DNA from: a virus
IMG/VR virus record: IMGVR_UViG_3300024312_000006
Span: 1-44,599 of that record
Length of the DNA: 44,599 bases
Direction: 5' to 3' (one strand)
This document shows positions 38,001 through 44,599 of this stretch, piece after piece. Numbering within the stretch: the first letter of the stretch is position 1; every line of letters starts with the position of its first letter. The notes below the pieces were generated by a model. The model saw only the letters and a program-made list of their open reading frames with translations. It was not told where the DNA came from and searched no databases. The translations under genes were made by a program, and so were the position numbers.

Positions 38001-40510
38001 ATCTTCCTGCGGAACGCAGTGTTGCCGACTTCATTGATGCAGTAAGTAAAGGTGAGGTGCAGCCCGTCAAGTTTGCTAGGCCGGTGACAGCCAAGGCTTC
38101 CATGGACGACTCTGCCAACGCTGGTCGTGCTGCCGTCATGAACGACCCTATTGCCCGCAAGTACGGCATCGACCTACTGCCTAGGGGTACCCCAGCCGAG
38201 CAGGCCCGTGCCAAGACTATCCTGGCCCTGTACAAGCGTGCTGATGCGTACCCTAAGCCTGACGAGAAACGCCTGAAGTCACTGCTGAAGAACACCATGT
38301 TCGCTGACAACACCGGCACGTTGCTGCGTAGCGAGAACCCGATCATGCGCATGCTGGCTAGTGAGCTGCTTGAGTCTGCTAGCGGTGCTACCAAACGGCA
38401 GGCAACAGCTGCCATCGGCAAGTTCATCACAGAACGCAAGATGCTGGGCAACAGCCTGCAAGTTCTTGAGGGCCACTACAAGATGTGGCGCAACGAGCAT
38501 GGTGGGCATATCGGTAAGGACTTGTTCGATGGTAAGGATTGGGCTAACTTCAACAAGCAGGTGGCTATCCACATCGAGAGTAAGGGTCAGGCTAACAGCC
38601 ACCCAGCTGTGCGTGCTGCTGCGGAGGAACTTGAGAAGGCTTATGACCGCATCCGTCTGGAGCAGGTAGAAGCCAAGACGTTGGGATACAAGGGTCTTCC
38701 TGAAACCAGCGCGGGGTACATGCCTCACAAGATGTCGCCTGAAGCACTGCGTAACCTGTCAGTAGAACAGGCCCGTGTGCTGCATAGCTCTCTTACTGAC
38801 CAGTTCATCAGCATTGAAGGTTTCGACCCCACGTTTGCTGATAGGCTGGCTAGCAAGTACATCGACGTTGTGCGTCGGCGTGGCGTTGGCGGGTACCATG
38901 GCAGCATCGGTGACGGTGCAGCTGACTTGTCTGTGATGGAAGATGCTCTTGACAGCCTTAACCTGACCAAGCAAGAAAGCGACGCCATGAAGCAACGTAT
39001 GCGCTCTGGCTCTGCTGGCTACACTAAGGGTCGCCTTAAGCTGGACCTGCTGCGTGAGCATGCTCTGGCTGACGGGTCTACCTTCAGGCTTATCGACGTC
39101 TTTGAAACCGACCAACGTGCGCTGCTCCGGCAGCAGGCCGGTCGTGCCAGCGGTGAGGTTGCCCTTGCCCGCCACGGTATCCTAGGTAAGCCAGGGTTGC
39201 AGTTGATGCGTGAGGCTGCCGAGCTGGGTGATGCTGGTTCCAAGGCACAACCTAAGGAGTTTGAGGCGTTCGATCAAGTGTCTGCTGAGTTCCTTAATGA
39301 GCCGTTTGGTGACCACAACAATAAGCTGCTTGACCGTGTGATGCAGGCTAACAGCTTGGCCCGCCTGGGTGGTATGTTCTTCCCACAGTTGGGTGAGTTC
39401 ACTAACGGGGTGGCACACCTTGGGTTTGCACATGCCCTCGCTGCGGTGCCTGGGCTGCGCCGTCTTCGTGCTGAGGCTAAGGCACTGGCACGAGGGGAGA
39501 AGGTTGACAACCCGATCCTTAGCAGCATAGAGACAGTAAGCGGTGCAGAGTTCGGCACGGATACCTACAAGTTCTCTTTCCCATTCCAAGAACCAGATAA
39601 GGTCTACCAGACCTACGGACAAGACAGCCTGACAGCAGTGGATCGCCTCCTTCGTGGCGGGCTCCACGTACAGGCTAAGCTGTCCTTCTGGCGCTCCCTG
39701 CACGCTGCACAACAGCGCGGCATGGCTGAGCAGATCGTTCGTAAGGCGCTGCGCTACATGCGTGACGGCACGGACGATGTGGCGCTAGCCGACATGGGCT
39801 TCACCCCCGAGCTTCGTGAGAAGATCAGGGCAGAGCTACCGGCTATCGCTAAGTGGGGACCAGACAACCAGCTGGCAGAACTAGACCTGACCAAAGCATC
39901 AGACCTGACTGCTGTTGAGGACTTCGTTCAGGCGGTCCATCGTGGCACCAACCAGATTATCCAAGGCACCTTCATCGGTGAGCAAGGTAAATGGGCACAC
40001 GACGGGCTTCTGCGGTTCTTGACGCAGTTCCGTACATTCTCCATCACCTCGGTAGAGAAGCAGTGGACTCGTCAGATTAACAACCACGGAGCAGTTAAGG
40101 GCTGGGGTATCATGGTAGGGACTATGATGATGGCAGCGCCAATCTACATTGCTCGTACTGTGATGAACAGCATTGGGCGCGATGACCAGGAAGAGTATCT
40201 GGATAAGATGCTTACCCCTGCGATGGTTGCGCGTGCGAGCATGAACTACGTGGCCATGACCGGCTTGGCCGGGGACTTCGTGGACGCCTTCACTGCCATC
40301 ACAGGTACTGGCGAAGTAACTGGTGCGCGCTCCGGTGCGGCCACCGGCTTTGTCGGTACTGTCATCGCCCCGGGCGCAGGCTGGGTGGACGACGTGTGGA
40401 AGGGCTTGCAAGACACCAAGGATGGGACAGACCCCACCGAGCTGGCAAAGACCTTGCCGTTTGCAAACCTGCCTATGCTGTCGGTCCCTGTTAGGCTGCT
40501 GGCACCCTAA
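35099..40510 (+). CDS. Large ejection protein: transglycosylase + ART-like + HExxH protease (gp16-like)
   Basis: An 1803-residue ejection protein (T7 gp16: 1318). Residues 1-125 are a lytic transglycosylase: E15 in LKESDNG, GKYQ at 34-37, AAFYAGP at 88-94. Residues ~500-660 resemble polyvalent-protein ADP-ribosyltransferases: VHGS (H507), GAGFYTAED, LGYDGVIVRG and QNQIVTFDPKKA, that is an H-Y-[E/D/Q] triad. Residues ~780-960 hold a zinc-protease core HEVGH (H854, E855, H858) with a likely third ligand E919 in FDEWLTE. The remaining part is helical and gp16-like. The gene middle (about 36780-37500) is visibly AT-richer than both sides. Function of the first part is to open peptidoglycan for DNA entry; the other two as host effectors or self-processing are inferred. 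Confidence 0.8.
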   Translation: MADLDLTKRVLALKESDNGKHPKTYQLNNHKAFGKYQVIEKTFNGLKKNGDIPADWQHTNPQHADAAGEKLVEQLHKQYNGDLKKVAAAFYAGPKAVKGDTIVNYRDLKNPNNPDVLQYVQAVQRLAGDTDDVDFAEEEEASEPPATAERLTGKELYNTPMPEKYVPNRQAAGGADKQVIPTSTVDAPLVRVPTENQVAAQSAPQVERKRVIDNTSFLDVARTAALYNLSGTIAREVIDAAVMPEYKPDPAYKPDPELFAGKSGEEQAELLEAVNAEQAQRIHLMQQSRRDDEDVLSRKGLAMQLGASFVAAAPESIVMGLGAARGLYAMGKGSMQLASQGKTAAALGSMAVENVGVGLVATGAQDLLDGHISAKDYAIGAMMDLSLGFLAAPLHVRLARDAQARGAQFSNETVQALAEVDAELVAARSRVGEGAPKQAIQAEAARAEAEVVQVVQESSTKVDPSRKLVSDEDNGAVFYGESTDTPAPDEPAAEPGLTFKGDVVGVHGSTTPLNKLVDPADVNPDIRYDGDGGIFGAGFYTAEDGFWFMGASLRMPQFTYATDVKSTFDNALVISPETYSRVVDILDEVNAKADPNSWVQLNEQLAGLGYDGVIVRGFPQEIDPADPNYPKYQDLLQNQIVTFDPKKAEVLGENSVISPFTNRIREAADAVAAKEQELGLDKGDAYRMLSRFDLSTEAAQHRAAHADRVKLYEESGLKELVYKERDAIKAIKGMATKSAFVSSAYTDGRFQTEAAMRAERMAEEAAPMSKINEQPDNARIVDYVPNTAPAHVKAAAAAALDMATSLLPKHVRVGVVYLPGQGVAGLASVDGPVVRIGLSDIGTAGGKGVEVGIHEVGHAVNAYYLPNYVNKAAIIADYHKFINTVKSGDLDTATKMRWASPYKGKQIDPTSAYDLDFDEWLTEQATKYIRDKEVAGDSKGLRSELVKTLRTWVDKVMQLFTKAKDKGYLPAERSVADFIDAVSKGEVQPVKFARPVTAKASMDDSANAGRAAVMNDPIARKYGIDLLPRGTPAEQARAKTILALYKRADAYPKPDEKRLKSLLKNTMFADNTGTLLRSENPIMRMLASELLESASGATKRQATAAIGKFITERKMLGNSLQVLEGHYKMWRNEHGGHIGKDLFDGKDWANFNKQVAIHIESKGQANSHPAVRAAAEELEKAYDRIRLEQVEAKTLGYKGLPETSAGYMPHKMSPEALRNLSVEQARVLHSSLTDQFISIEGFDPTFADRLASKYIDVVRRRGVGGYHGSIGDGAADLSVMEDALDSLNLTKQESDAMKQRMRSGSAGYTKGRLKLDLLREHALADGSTFRLIDVFETDQRALLRQQAGRASGEVALARHGILGKPGLQLMREAAELGDAGSKAQPKEFEAFDQVSAEFLNEPFGDHNNKLLDRVMQANSLARLGGMFFPQLGEFTNGVAHLGFAHALAAVPGLRRLRAEAKALARGEKVDNPILSSIETVSGAEFGTDTYKFSFPFQEPDKVYQTYGQDSLTAVDRLLRGGLHVQAKLSFWRSLHAAQQRGMAEQIVRKALRYMRDGTDDVALADMGFTPELREKIRAELPAIAKWGPDNQLAELDLTKASDLTAVEDFVQAVHRGTNQIIQGTFIGEQGKWAHDGLLRFLTQFRTFSITSVEKQWTRQINNHGAVKGWGIMVGTMMMAAPIYIARTVMNSIGRDDQEEYLDKMLTPAMVARASMNYVAMTGLAGDFVDAFTAITGTGEVTGARSGAATGFVGTVIAPGAGWVDDVWKGLQDTKDGTDPTELAKTLPFANLPMLSVPVRLLAP

Positions 40511-40511
40511 A

Positions 40512-40527
40512 GGTACCTTTAATCACA
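40512..40527 (+). promoter_or_regulatory. Candidate phage-polymerase promoter before tail fibre
   Basis: GGTACCTTTAATCACA begins 2 nt after the ejection-protein stop and is identical to the site before the capsid gene over 16 bases. It is followed by a hairpin and then the tail-fibre ribosome site. Confidence 0.55.
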
Positions 40528-40532
40528 ACATG

Positions 40533-40570
40533 GCGGCGCCTCTGCACTTCGGTGCAAGCGTCGCTTTCTT
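40533..40570 (+). terminator. UUCG hairpin with T-rich tail in the tail-fibre leader
   Basis: GCGGCG 40533-40538 pairs with CGTCGC 40559-40564, and TGCAC 40543-40547 with GTGCA 40552-40556 around TTCG, followed by TTTCTTT. It could be a weak terminator for transcripts from upstream or a stabilising 5' hairpin for messages starting at the site before it. Confidence 0.5.
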
Positions 40571-40587
40571 TCAATGGAGAGCCTTGC

Positions 40588-41529
40588 ATGGCCTTGAGTC
40601 AAACCTTCCACGACACGAATGGAACGACCGAAGAGTGGGACATCTCCCTGTCGGGCGGTTACCTCTCTCGTGACCACGTCAAGGCGTACTTCTACCCGAC
40701 CGGGAATCTTGAAGACGCCCGTGCACCCAAGACGTTTACTTGGTTAACAGATACCCGCATCCGCATTACGCCTGCTCTGGCAGCTGGCGGAAAACTCTTG
40801 ATCCAGCGTGAGACCCCTCGGGCGGACTTGCTGGTGGAGTTCACGAACACCGCTGACTTTACTCAGCAAAACCTCACCACGTTGGGTAAACAGTCCTTGT
40901 TCATGGTGCAGGAAGTAACCGACTTGTACGAAGACCCCGAGCTTATCGGGGCGATCGCTGACGCAAAGCAGGCGGCCGCCGATGCTACCGCTGCCGCTGC
41001 TACTACAAACAGTAACGTGGTGGCTGCTCAGGCAGCAGAGGCCGCAGCAGAGGCTGCACAAGCCAGCACTGAACTTGCTGCCGATGCCGCCCTTGCTGCC
41101 TCGGAAGCAGCAGATTCTTCGCAAGCTGCGGCTGCTGGTTCGGCCAGCTCTGCTGCAACTGCCCTAGCTAGCGCGAACGCCGCGTCCACTGCCGCACAGG
41201 CTGCGCGGGACGCCATCCTCAACTCGCCTGTGATCGCCCTCGGGTCTGGCACTACTCTTGATCTGGCCGCTGGTAAGGCATTCACTAAGGCTGTTGATGG
41301 GGACACTACCTTCAGTGTTAGCGGCGTCGCGGCGTCGCCTAAGCTCAACGCCATCTTGCTTGACCTAACCTTCTCAACCAGCGCCGTCATTACCTGGTGG
41401 TCCGGTGTTAAGTGGTCGTACGGGCTGGCTCCATCTTTTAACGCCGCTGGGCGTACAACCCTGGCGTTTGTTTCATTTGATGGTGGGACTACCTGGGTTG
41501 GCAGTGTGGTTGCTAAGGACTTGGCATGA
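40588..41529 (+). CDS. Tail fibre protein
   Basis: A 313-residue protein with the T7 gp17-type N-terminal tail-binding domain (residues 1-120: DISLSGGYLSRDHVKAYFYP, TPRADLLVEF), then an Ala/Ser-rich heptad region (~125-210) that forms a triple coiled coil, then a short beta tip. It lacks a long receptor-binding end, so it is probably an anchor for the next protein or the spike at 2220. ATG 40588 follows GGAGAG at 7 nt; the upstream frame to 40552 lies in the hairpin. Stop overlaps the next start (ATGA). Confidence 0.85.
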   Translation: MALSQTFHDTNGTTEEWDISLSGGYLSRDHVKAYFYPTGNLEDARAPKTFTWLTDTRIRITPALAAGGKLLIQRETPRADLLVEFTNTADFTQQNLTTLGKQSLFMVQEVTDLYEDPELIGAIADAKQAAADATAAAATTNSNVVAAQAAEAAAEAAQASTELAADAALAASEAADSSQAAAAGSASSAATALASANAASTAAQAARDAILNSPVIALGSGTTLDLAAGKAFTKAVDGDTTFSVSGVAASPKLNAILLDLTFSTSAVITWWSGVKWSYGLAPSFNAAGRTTLAFVSFDGGTTWVGSVVAKDLA

Positions 41530-42551
41530 TTAGCGTACTGGTTTCTTTCCTTACATCGGTGCGTACTTGGTTGCTAGCCGACAAGCGATCTACAGGTAAC
41601 ACGTCATTCCCGGCCTCTAACAGGTTAGTAGCCCAGCACGCCTACTTTTCCGGCAACCGGCTAATTGAGCGTGTTGGCGGTGTATGGCAAGACTCAGGCT
41701 TAGTTGGGAAAGGCGCACTCAGCGACGATGGCCTAGTCGTAGCTTTTACTGGCTATAACATTGTCATCGACGGGCACGCGCTCATCTACCGACGTAGCAG
41801 TACCGACGTCAGCTTTAGTACAGTCACACCAGTTACCCTGGATTTTCCAGCGTCTGTGACCGATGGCTACAATGTACTGACTCCGGACAAGATTGCCCTC
41901 TCGGGAGATGGAAACCGCGTAGTAGTGACGTCGAACGCAGCTGACCGCTTTCTCGTGGCTACTGGCATATCAACAGGACCATCTACATGGGTCATGCAGA
42001 CGTTCTCTATTGTGGCCGGCACCAGCATCCCTGCTTCGCGTCTTACGCTAAACTACAACGGTACTCGCCTAGTTGTTTGGTATAACACCAGTATGGCTAA
42101 CTTCTTCTACAGCGGCATCCCAAGCCTGCCTTGGGAAGACGTTGGTACGCTAGCCGGTGGGGTTCCTAATAGCAGCGCGTGGGTTAGCCTCACCTGCCTT
42201 GTCGTAGGCTATGGTGGTGAGGTGCGTGTGTACAACAAGCAGACCGCAAGCAGCAGCATGGTGCTAACGGTTACGCGCTCTAGAGCCGAGCTAGGTACTT
42301 CAACGCTCGGCCAACTCGGTGTCCTGGGTGCAGGGCTAAACAGCCTCATGATGCGGGACGGTGTGTACCTGCTCATCTTTTCAGGTATATCTTCAACGGG
42401 GTCTTGGACACTCATAGGTAAAGAGGACATCAGCGAAGGTTTGCCAAACAACGCCGCTGTTCAAGCTAGCCCCTCCATGCACCAGGTGGTCGCTGTAAAC
42501 AACACCAACACAAGCATAGACCCCTACACAACTTTCTTATTTGAACGATGA
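41526..42551 (+). CDS. Tail-associated protein, propeller-like repeats
   Basis: A 341-residue protein. From residue ~60 it shows recurring blades of the form LSxDGxxVVV (KGALSDDGLVVAF, IALSGDGNRVVV, LTLNYNGTRLVVW, LMMRDGVYLLIF), suggesting a beta-propeller. It starts in an ATGA overlap with the tail fibre, so it may be the receptor-binding tip attached to that short fibre. Slightly AT-richer than its neighbours. I know no named family for it. Confidence 0.55.
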   Translation: MISVLVSFLTSVRTWLLADKRSTGNTSFPASNRLVAQHAYFSGNRLIERVGGVWQDSGLVGKGALSDDGLVVAFTGYNIVIDGHALIYRRSSTDVSFSTVTPVTLDFPASVTDGYNVLTPDKIALSGDGNRVVVTSNAADRFLVATGISTGPSTWVMQTFSIVAGTSIPASRLTLNYNGTRLVVWYNTSMANFFYSGIPSLPWEDVGTLAGGVPNSSAWVSLTCLVVGYGGEVRVYNKQTASSSMVLTVTRSRAELGTSTLGQLGVLGAGLNSLMMRDGVYLLIFSGISSTGSWTLIGKEDISEGLPNNAAVQASPSMHQVVAVNNTNTSIDPYTTFLFER

Positions 42552-42772
42552 GTCAACATCAACTCCTGAAGGATGCCGCAGTCGCAGCACCCCCCACTTC
42601 CGTTTCCGGGATGATGCTCTTTGGCGTCCCTGTCCCGGAGTTGATCCAACTTGGAACCCTTATCTACTTGATCGTTATGATCCTGGCAAAGCTGCCTGAG
42701 ATCCTCGATGGGTTCCACAAAGCATGGAGAAAGTATGTCAGGAAAGAAGGCGACAATTGCACGCCTTGCTGA
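42548..42772 (+). CDS. Holin
   Basis: A 74-residue membrane protein in the T7 gp17.5 position, between fibre and small terminase. One strong membrane span (LIQLGTLIYLIVMILAKL, residues ~33-50), a polar N-terminus and a basic C-terminus (WRKYVRKEGD). It would depolarise the inner membrane and so trigger the SAR endolysin at 972. A weaker apolar segment (VSGMMLFGVPV) comes first. ATGA overlap with the preceding gene. Confidence 0.75.
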   Translation: MSQHQLLKDAAVAAPPTSVSGMMLFGVPVPELIQLGTLIYLIVMILAKLPEILDGFHKAWRKYVRKEGDNCTPC

Positions 42773-43064
42773 TCTGCACAACCTCGTTACAGAGGCTCTG
42801 ATCGACGGCGTAACTACCCAAGAGGTTGAGGTGGAGGGGCCGGATGGTGGCACGCGGGTTGAACGGGTTCGCCCGTCCGCTGCCATCATCGCGGTTGCTT
42901 TGACCCACCTGAAGAACAACAACATCTCTGCTGACCCCGAGACTAACAACCGCTTGCGCGAACTTGAAGGCAAGCTGCAACAGCGGCGTGCTGCTGGTAA
43001 GACGGGCGTTTCGCAGGCAGTCCTTGACATTGCTGCCGAAGAGTACCGGGGTACTATGCAATGA
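42735..43064 (+). CDS. terS: Small terminase subunit
   Basis: A 109-residue DNA-recognition subunit (T7 gp18: 89) directly before terL. Helical N-terminus (KKATIARLADLHNLVTEALI), central VRPSAAIIAVALTHLKNNNI, and a coiled C-terminal half. ATG 42735 lies 5 nt after GGAG and inside the end of the holin gene. The stop overlaps the terL start (ATGA, 43061-43064). Confidence 0.88.
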   Translation: MSGKKATIARLADLHNLVTEALIDGVTTQEVEVEGPDGGTRVERVRPSAAIIAVALTHLKNNNISADPETNNRLRELEGKLQQRRAAGKTGVSQAVLDIAAEEYRGTMQ

Positions 43065-44599
43065 AGGGGCGCGAGTCAATAGAAGACGCGCAGTTTCGGT
43101 GGGACGAGCTGCACATGCTGCAGGAACACTACCGAGACTTCCTCACGTTTCTTGAAGACGTGATGGAAATGCTCGGCTTTAGTGTCACAGACATTCAGGC
43201 CGACATCGCTGGCTTCATGGTCTACGGACCAAAGTGGCTGATGGTTCAGGCGCAGCGGTCCCAAGCCAAGACGACCATTGCCGCAGCCTACTCCGTTTGG
43301 TGCTTGATCCACAGCCCGGCCCACCGGGTACTTATCGTGTCTGCTGGTGGTACCCAGGCTAACGAAATCAGCACTCTGATCGTTCGTATCATCATGACGA
43401 TGGACGTGCTGGAGTGCATGCGGCCCGACAAGCTAGCTGGTGACCGTACCAGCACAGAGGCGTTCGACGTGCACCACAGCCTGAAGGGCGTGGACAAGTC
43501 CCCGTCTGTGGCCTGTGTCGGTATTGGTGCTAACCTTCAAGGTAAGCGCGCCGACCTGTTGATTGCCGACGACGTTGAATCTGCTAAGAACTCCCTGACG
43601 CAGCACATGCGTGCGCAGTTGCTTGACCTTACAAAAGACTTCGTGTCTATTGCCCTTGGTCGTATCATCTGGTTGGGTACTCCGCAGTCTGGTGATAGCA
43701 TCTACAACACCTTGCCCGCACGCGGGGTCACTGTTCGCATCTGGCCCGGGCGCTATCCGACTGAGGAACAGCTGAAGAACTACGGTGACCACCTAGCCCC
43801 GCTGCTGATGGAGCGCATCAAGCGCGACCCCACGCTGCAGAAAGGTGGTGGGCTGCTCGGCACTCAGGGTAAGCCTATCGACCCGGCACTGCTCGACGAA
43901 GAAAAGCTCCAAGCCAAGGAACTTAACCAAGGCGAGGCGTACTTCCAGTTGCAGCACATGCTGAACACGCGCCTCACTGATGCGCAGCGTTACCCGCTCA
44001 AGCCAGAGAAGCTCGTCCTCGTTGACGTTAACCACATCCTGGCACCTGTGCAGGTGATCCGGTCAGTGAGTGGTGCTGTGAAAGACATGATGGCCGGGGA
44101 CTTTCCGTACAAGGTCAGCCTCCCGCACAGTGTCTCGCCAGAGATGGCCAAGTACGAGCTAGTCTGGGCGTACATCGACCCGGCAGCAGGTGGCGCCAAC
44201 GCCGACGAGACAGCCTACACAGTGGGTGCCTTCCTAAACGGCAACGTCTACCTGCTAGCTGTGGGCGCTGTTGCAGGCGGCTACGATGACAGCAAACTAA
44301 CCGAGCTTGCTGACAAGTTGCTGAGGTTCCCTATCGCTGGTGTTACCATCGAAAAGAACCTAGGCTACGGTGCGTTCACTCACATCTTCACTACGGTACT
44401 TGTTCGCAAGGCTACTGAGAAAGGGGTACCAGTACCTTCTATTGAAGACGACCTTGTGACGGGCATGAAGGAAGCACGCATCATTGAGACACTTGAGCCC
44501 GTCATGGGTCGTGGTTCCTTGATCGTTACCTCCGAAGCCCTGGAGGAAGATCGCCTGTGTTGTGCCAGGTACCCGTCTGCTGAGCGTCAGCTGTACTAC
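43061..44599 (+). CDS. terL: Large terminase subunit, N-terminal part (continues at 2-490)
   Basis: Packaging motor, cut by the window end. ATPase domain: Walker A-like QAQRSQAKTT (residues 63-72, the variant form of T7-like terminases) and Walker B LLIADDVES. Nuclease domain: first Asp in WAYIDPAAGG, further acidic residue in VTIEKNLGYG. The last ~83 codons duplicate the start of the window, with a Tyr in place of Ser at the last complete codon, caused by the single mismatch at 44598. Complete product 592 residues. Confidence 0.95.
   Translation, partial: MKGRESIEDAQFRWDELHMLQEHYRDFLTFLEDVMEMLGFSVTDIQADIAGFMVYGPKWLMVQAQRSQAKTTIAAAYSVWCLIHSPAHRVLIVSAGGTQANEISTLIVRIIMTMDVLECMRPDKLAGDRTSTEAFDVHHSLKGVDKSPSVACVGIGANLQGKRADLLIADDVESAKNSLTQHMRAQLLDLTKDFVSIALGRIIWLGTPQSGDSIYNTLPARGVTVRIWPGRYPTEEQLKNYGDHLAPLLMERIKRDPTLQKGGGLLGTQGKPIDPALLDEEKLQAKELNQGEAYFQLQHMLNTRLTDAQRYPLKPEKLVLVDVNHILAPVQVIRSVSGAVKDMMAGDFPYKVSLPHSVSPEMAKYELVWAYIDPAAGGANADETAYTVGAFLNGNVYLLAVGAVAGGYDDSKLTELADKLLRFPIAGVTIEKNLGYGAFTHIFTTVLVRKATEKGVPVPSIEDDLVTGMKEARIIETLEPVMGRGSLIVTSEALEEDRLCCARYPSAERQLYY
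44350..44599. repeat. Assembly overlap, right copy (matches 1-250)
   Basis: Same 250 bases as the window start, with differences at 44473 and 44598. The change at 44598 is the penultimate base of the contig, where assembly ends are often wrong. The silent A/G at 44473 could be a real population variant. Confidence 0.85.

Noticed and set aside
1-44599. Lysogeny functions (integrase, repressor, attachment site)
   Set aside because: No recombinase motif, no CI-like repressor and no divergent early operators seen; the only helix-turn-helix candidate (11813) is in the replication operon.

Overview
The window is a complete, circularly assembled genome of a lytic T7-supergroup podovirus (Autographiviridae), laid out like the phiKMV group and cut arbitrarily inside the large terminase gene. 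Bases 1-250 recur at 44350-44599 with two mismatches, so the unique genome is about 44,349 bp. All credible genes lie on the + strand. Most are packed with stop/start overlaps of 1-4 nt (ATGA, TAATG). The host is a Gram-negative bacterium, because there is an Rz/Rz1 spanin pair and five sigma70-type promoters; I cannot name the species. I see no integrase, repressor or tRNA.

Layout (circular order). Early control region, 4044-5945: no genes. It holds GC-rich hairpins, an array of about 16 exact ACCAGGGA octamers (probably next to the physical genome ends, as the short repeats of T7 are), five tandem host promoters all reading TTGACA-N17-TACAGT, and a roughly 700-nt hairpin-rich untranslated leader. 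Early genes, 5946-10582: mostly small unknown proteins plus a phosphoribosyltransferase-like protein, separated by long structured gaps. Replication and nucleotide metabolism, 10652-24317: separate primase and DnaB-like helicase, small accessory proteins, an exported beta-barrel-like protein, family A DNA polymerase, putative SSB, FEN-type 5' exonuclease, endonuclease VII, DEDD exonuclease with a zinc ribbon, dATP/dGTP diphosphohydrolase-like protein, ATP-dependent DNA ligase, and last the single-subunit RNA polymerase. An RNA polymerase gene placed after replication and just before the virion genes is the phiKMV arrangement. Virion genes, 24347-43064: GNAT-like protein, portal, scaffold, capsid, strong terminator, tail tubular A and B, three ejection (internal core) proteins, tail fibre, a second tail protein, holin and small terminase. 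Then 43061 to the end, wrapping to 490: large terminase. It is followed by a SwmB-domain protein, a SAR endolysin, a SprT-like protease, nested spanins and an SGNH-hydrolase tailspike (493-4043).

How it works together: host RNA polymerase starts at the five tandem promoters and makes early proteins, replication enzymes and the phage RNA polymerase. The phage polymerase probably then reads the virion genes. A 16-base motif, close to GGTACCTTTAATCACA, sits 2-4 nt after stop codons before the structural block, before the capsid gene and before the tail-fibre gene, with two related copies in the left control region. It is my candidate for the phage-polymerase promoter.

The most striking object is the 1803-aa ejection protein (35099-40510). 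Besides the usual lytic transglycosylase head it carries an ADP-ribosyltransferase-like segment and an HExxH zinc-protease segment in a stretch of clearly lower GC. It looks like a virion protein that could carry two effector enzymes into the cell with the DNA. Other notable signals are a family of AGACC/GGTCT hairpins with compensatory base changes between early genes, two leaders with mutually exclusive hairpins flanking one early gene, and two long same-strand overlaps in which an enzyme's C-terminal tail is read through the next enzyme gene.
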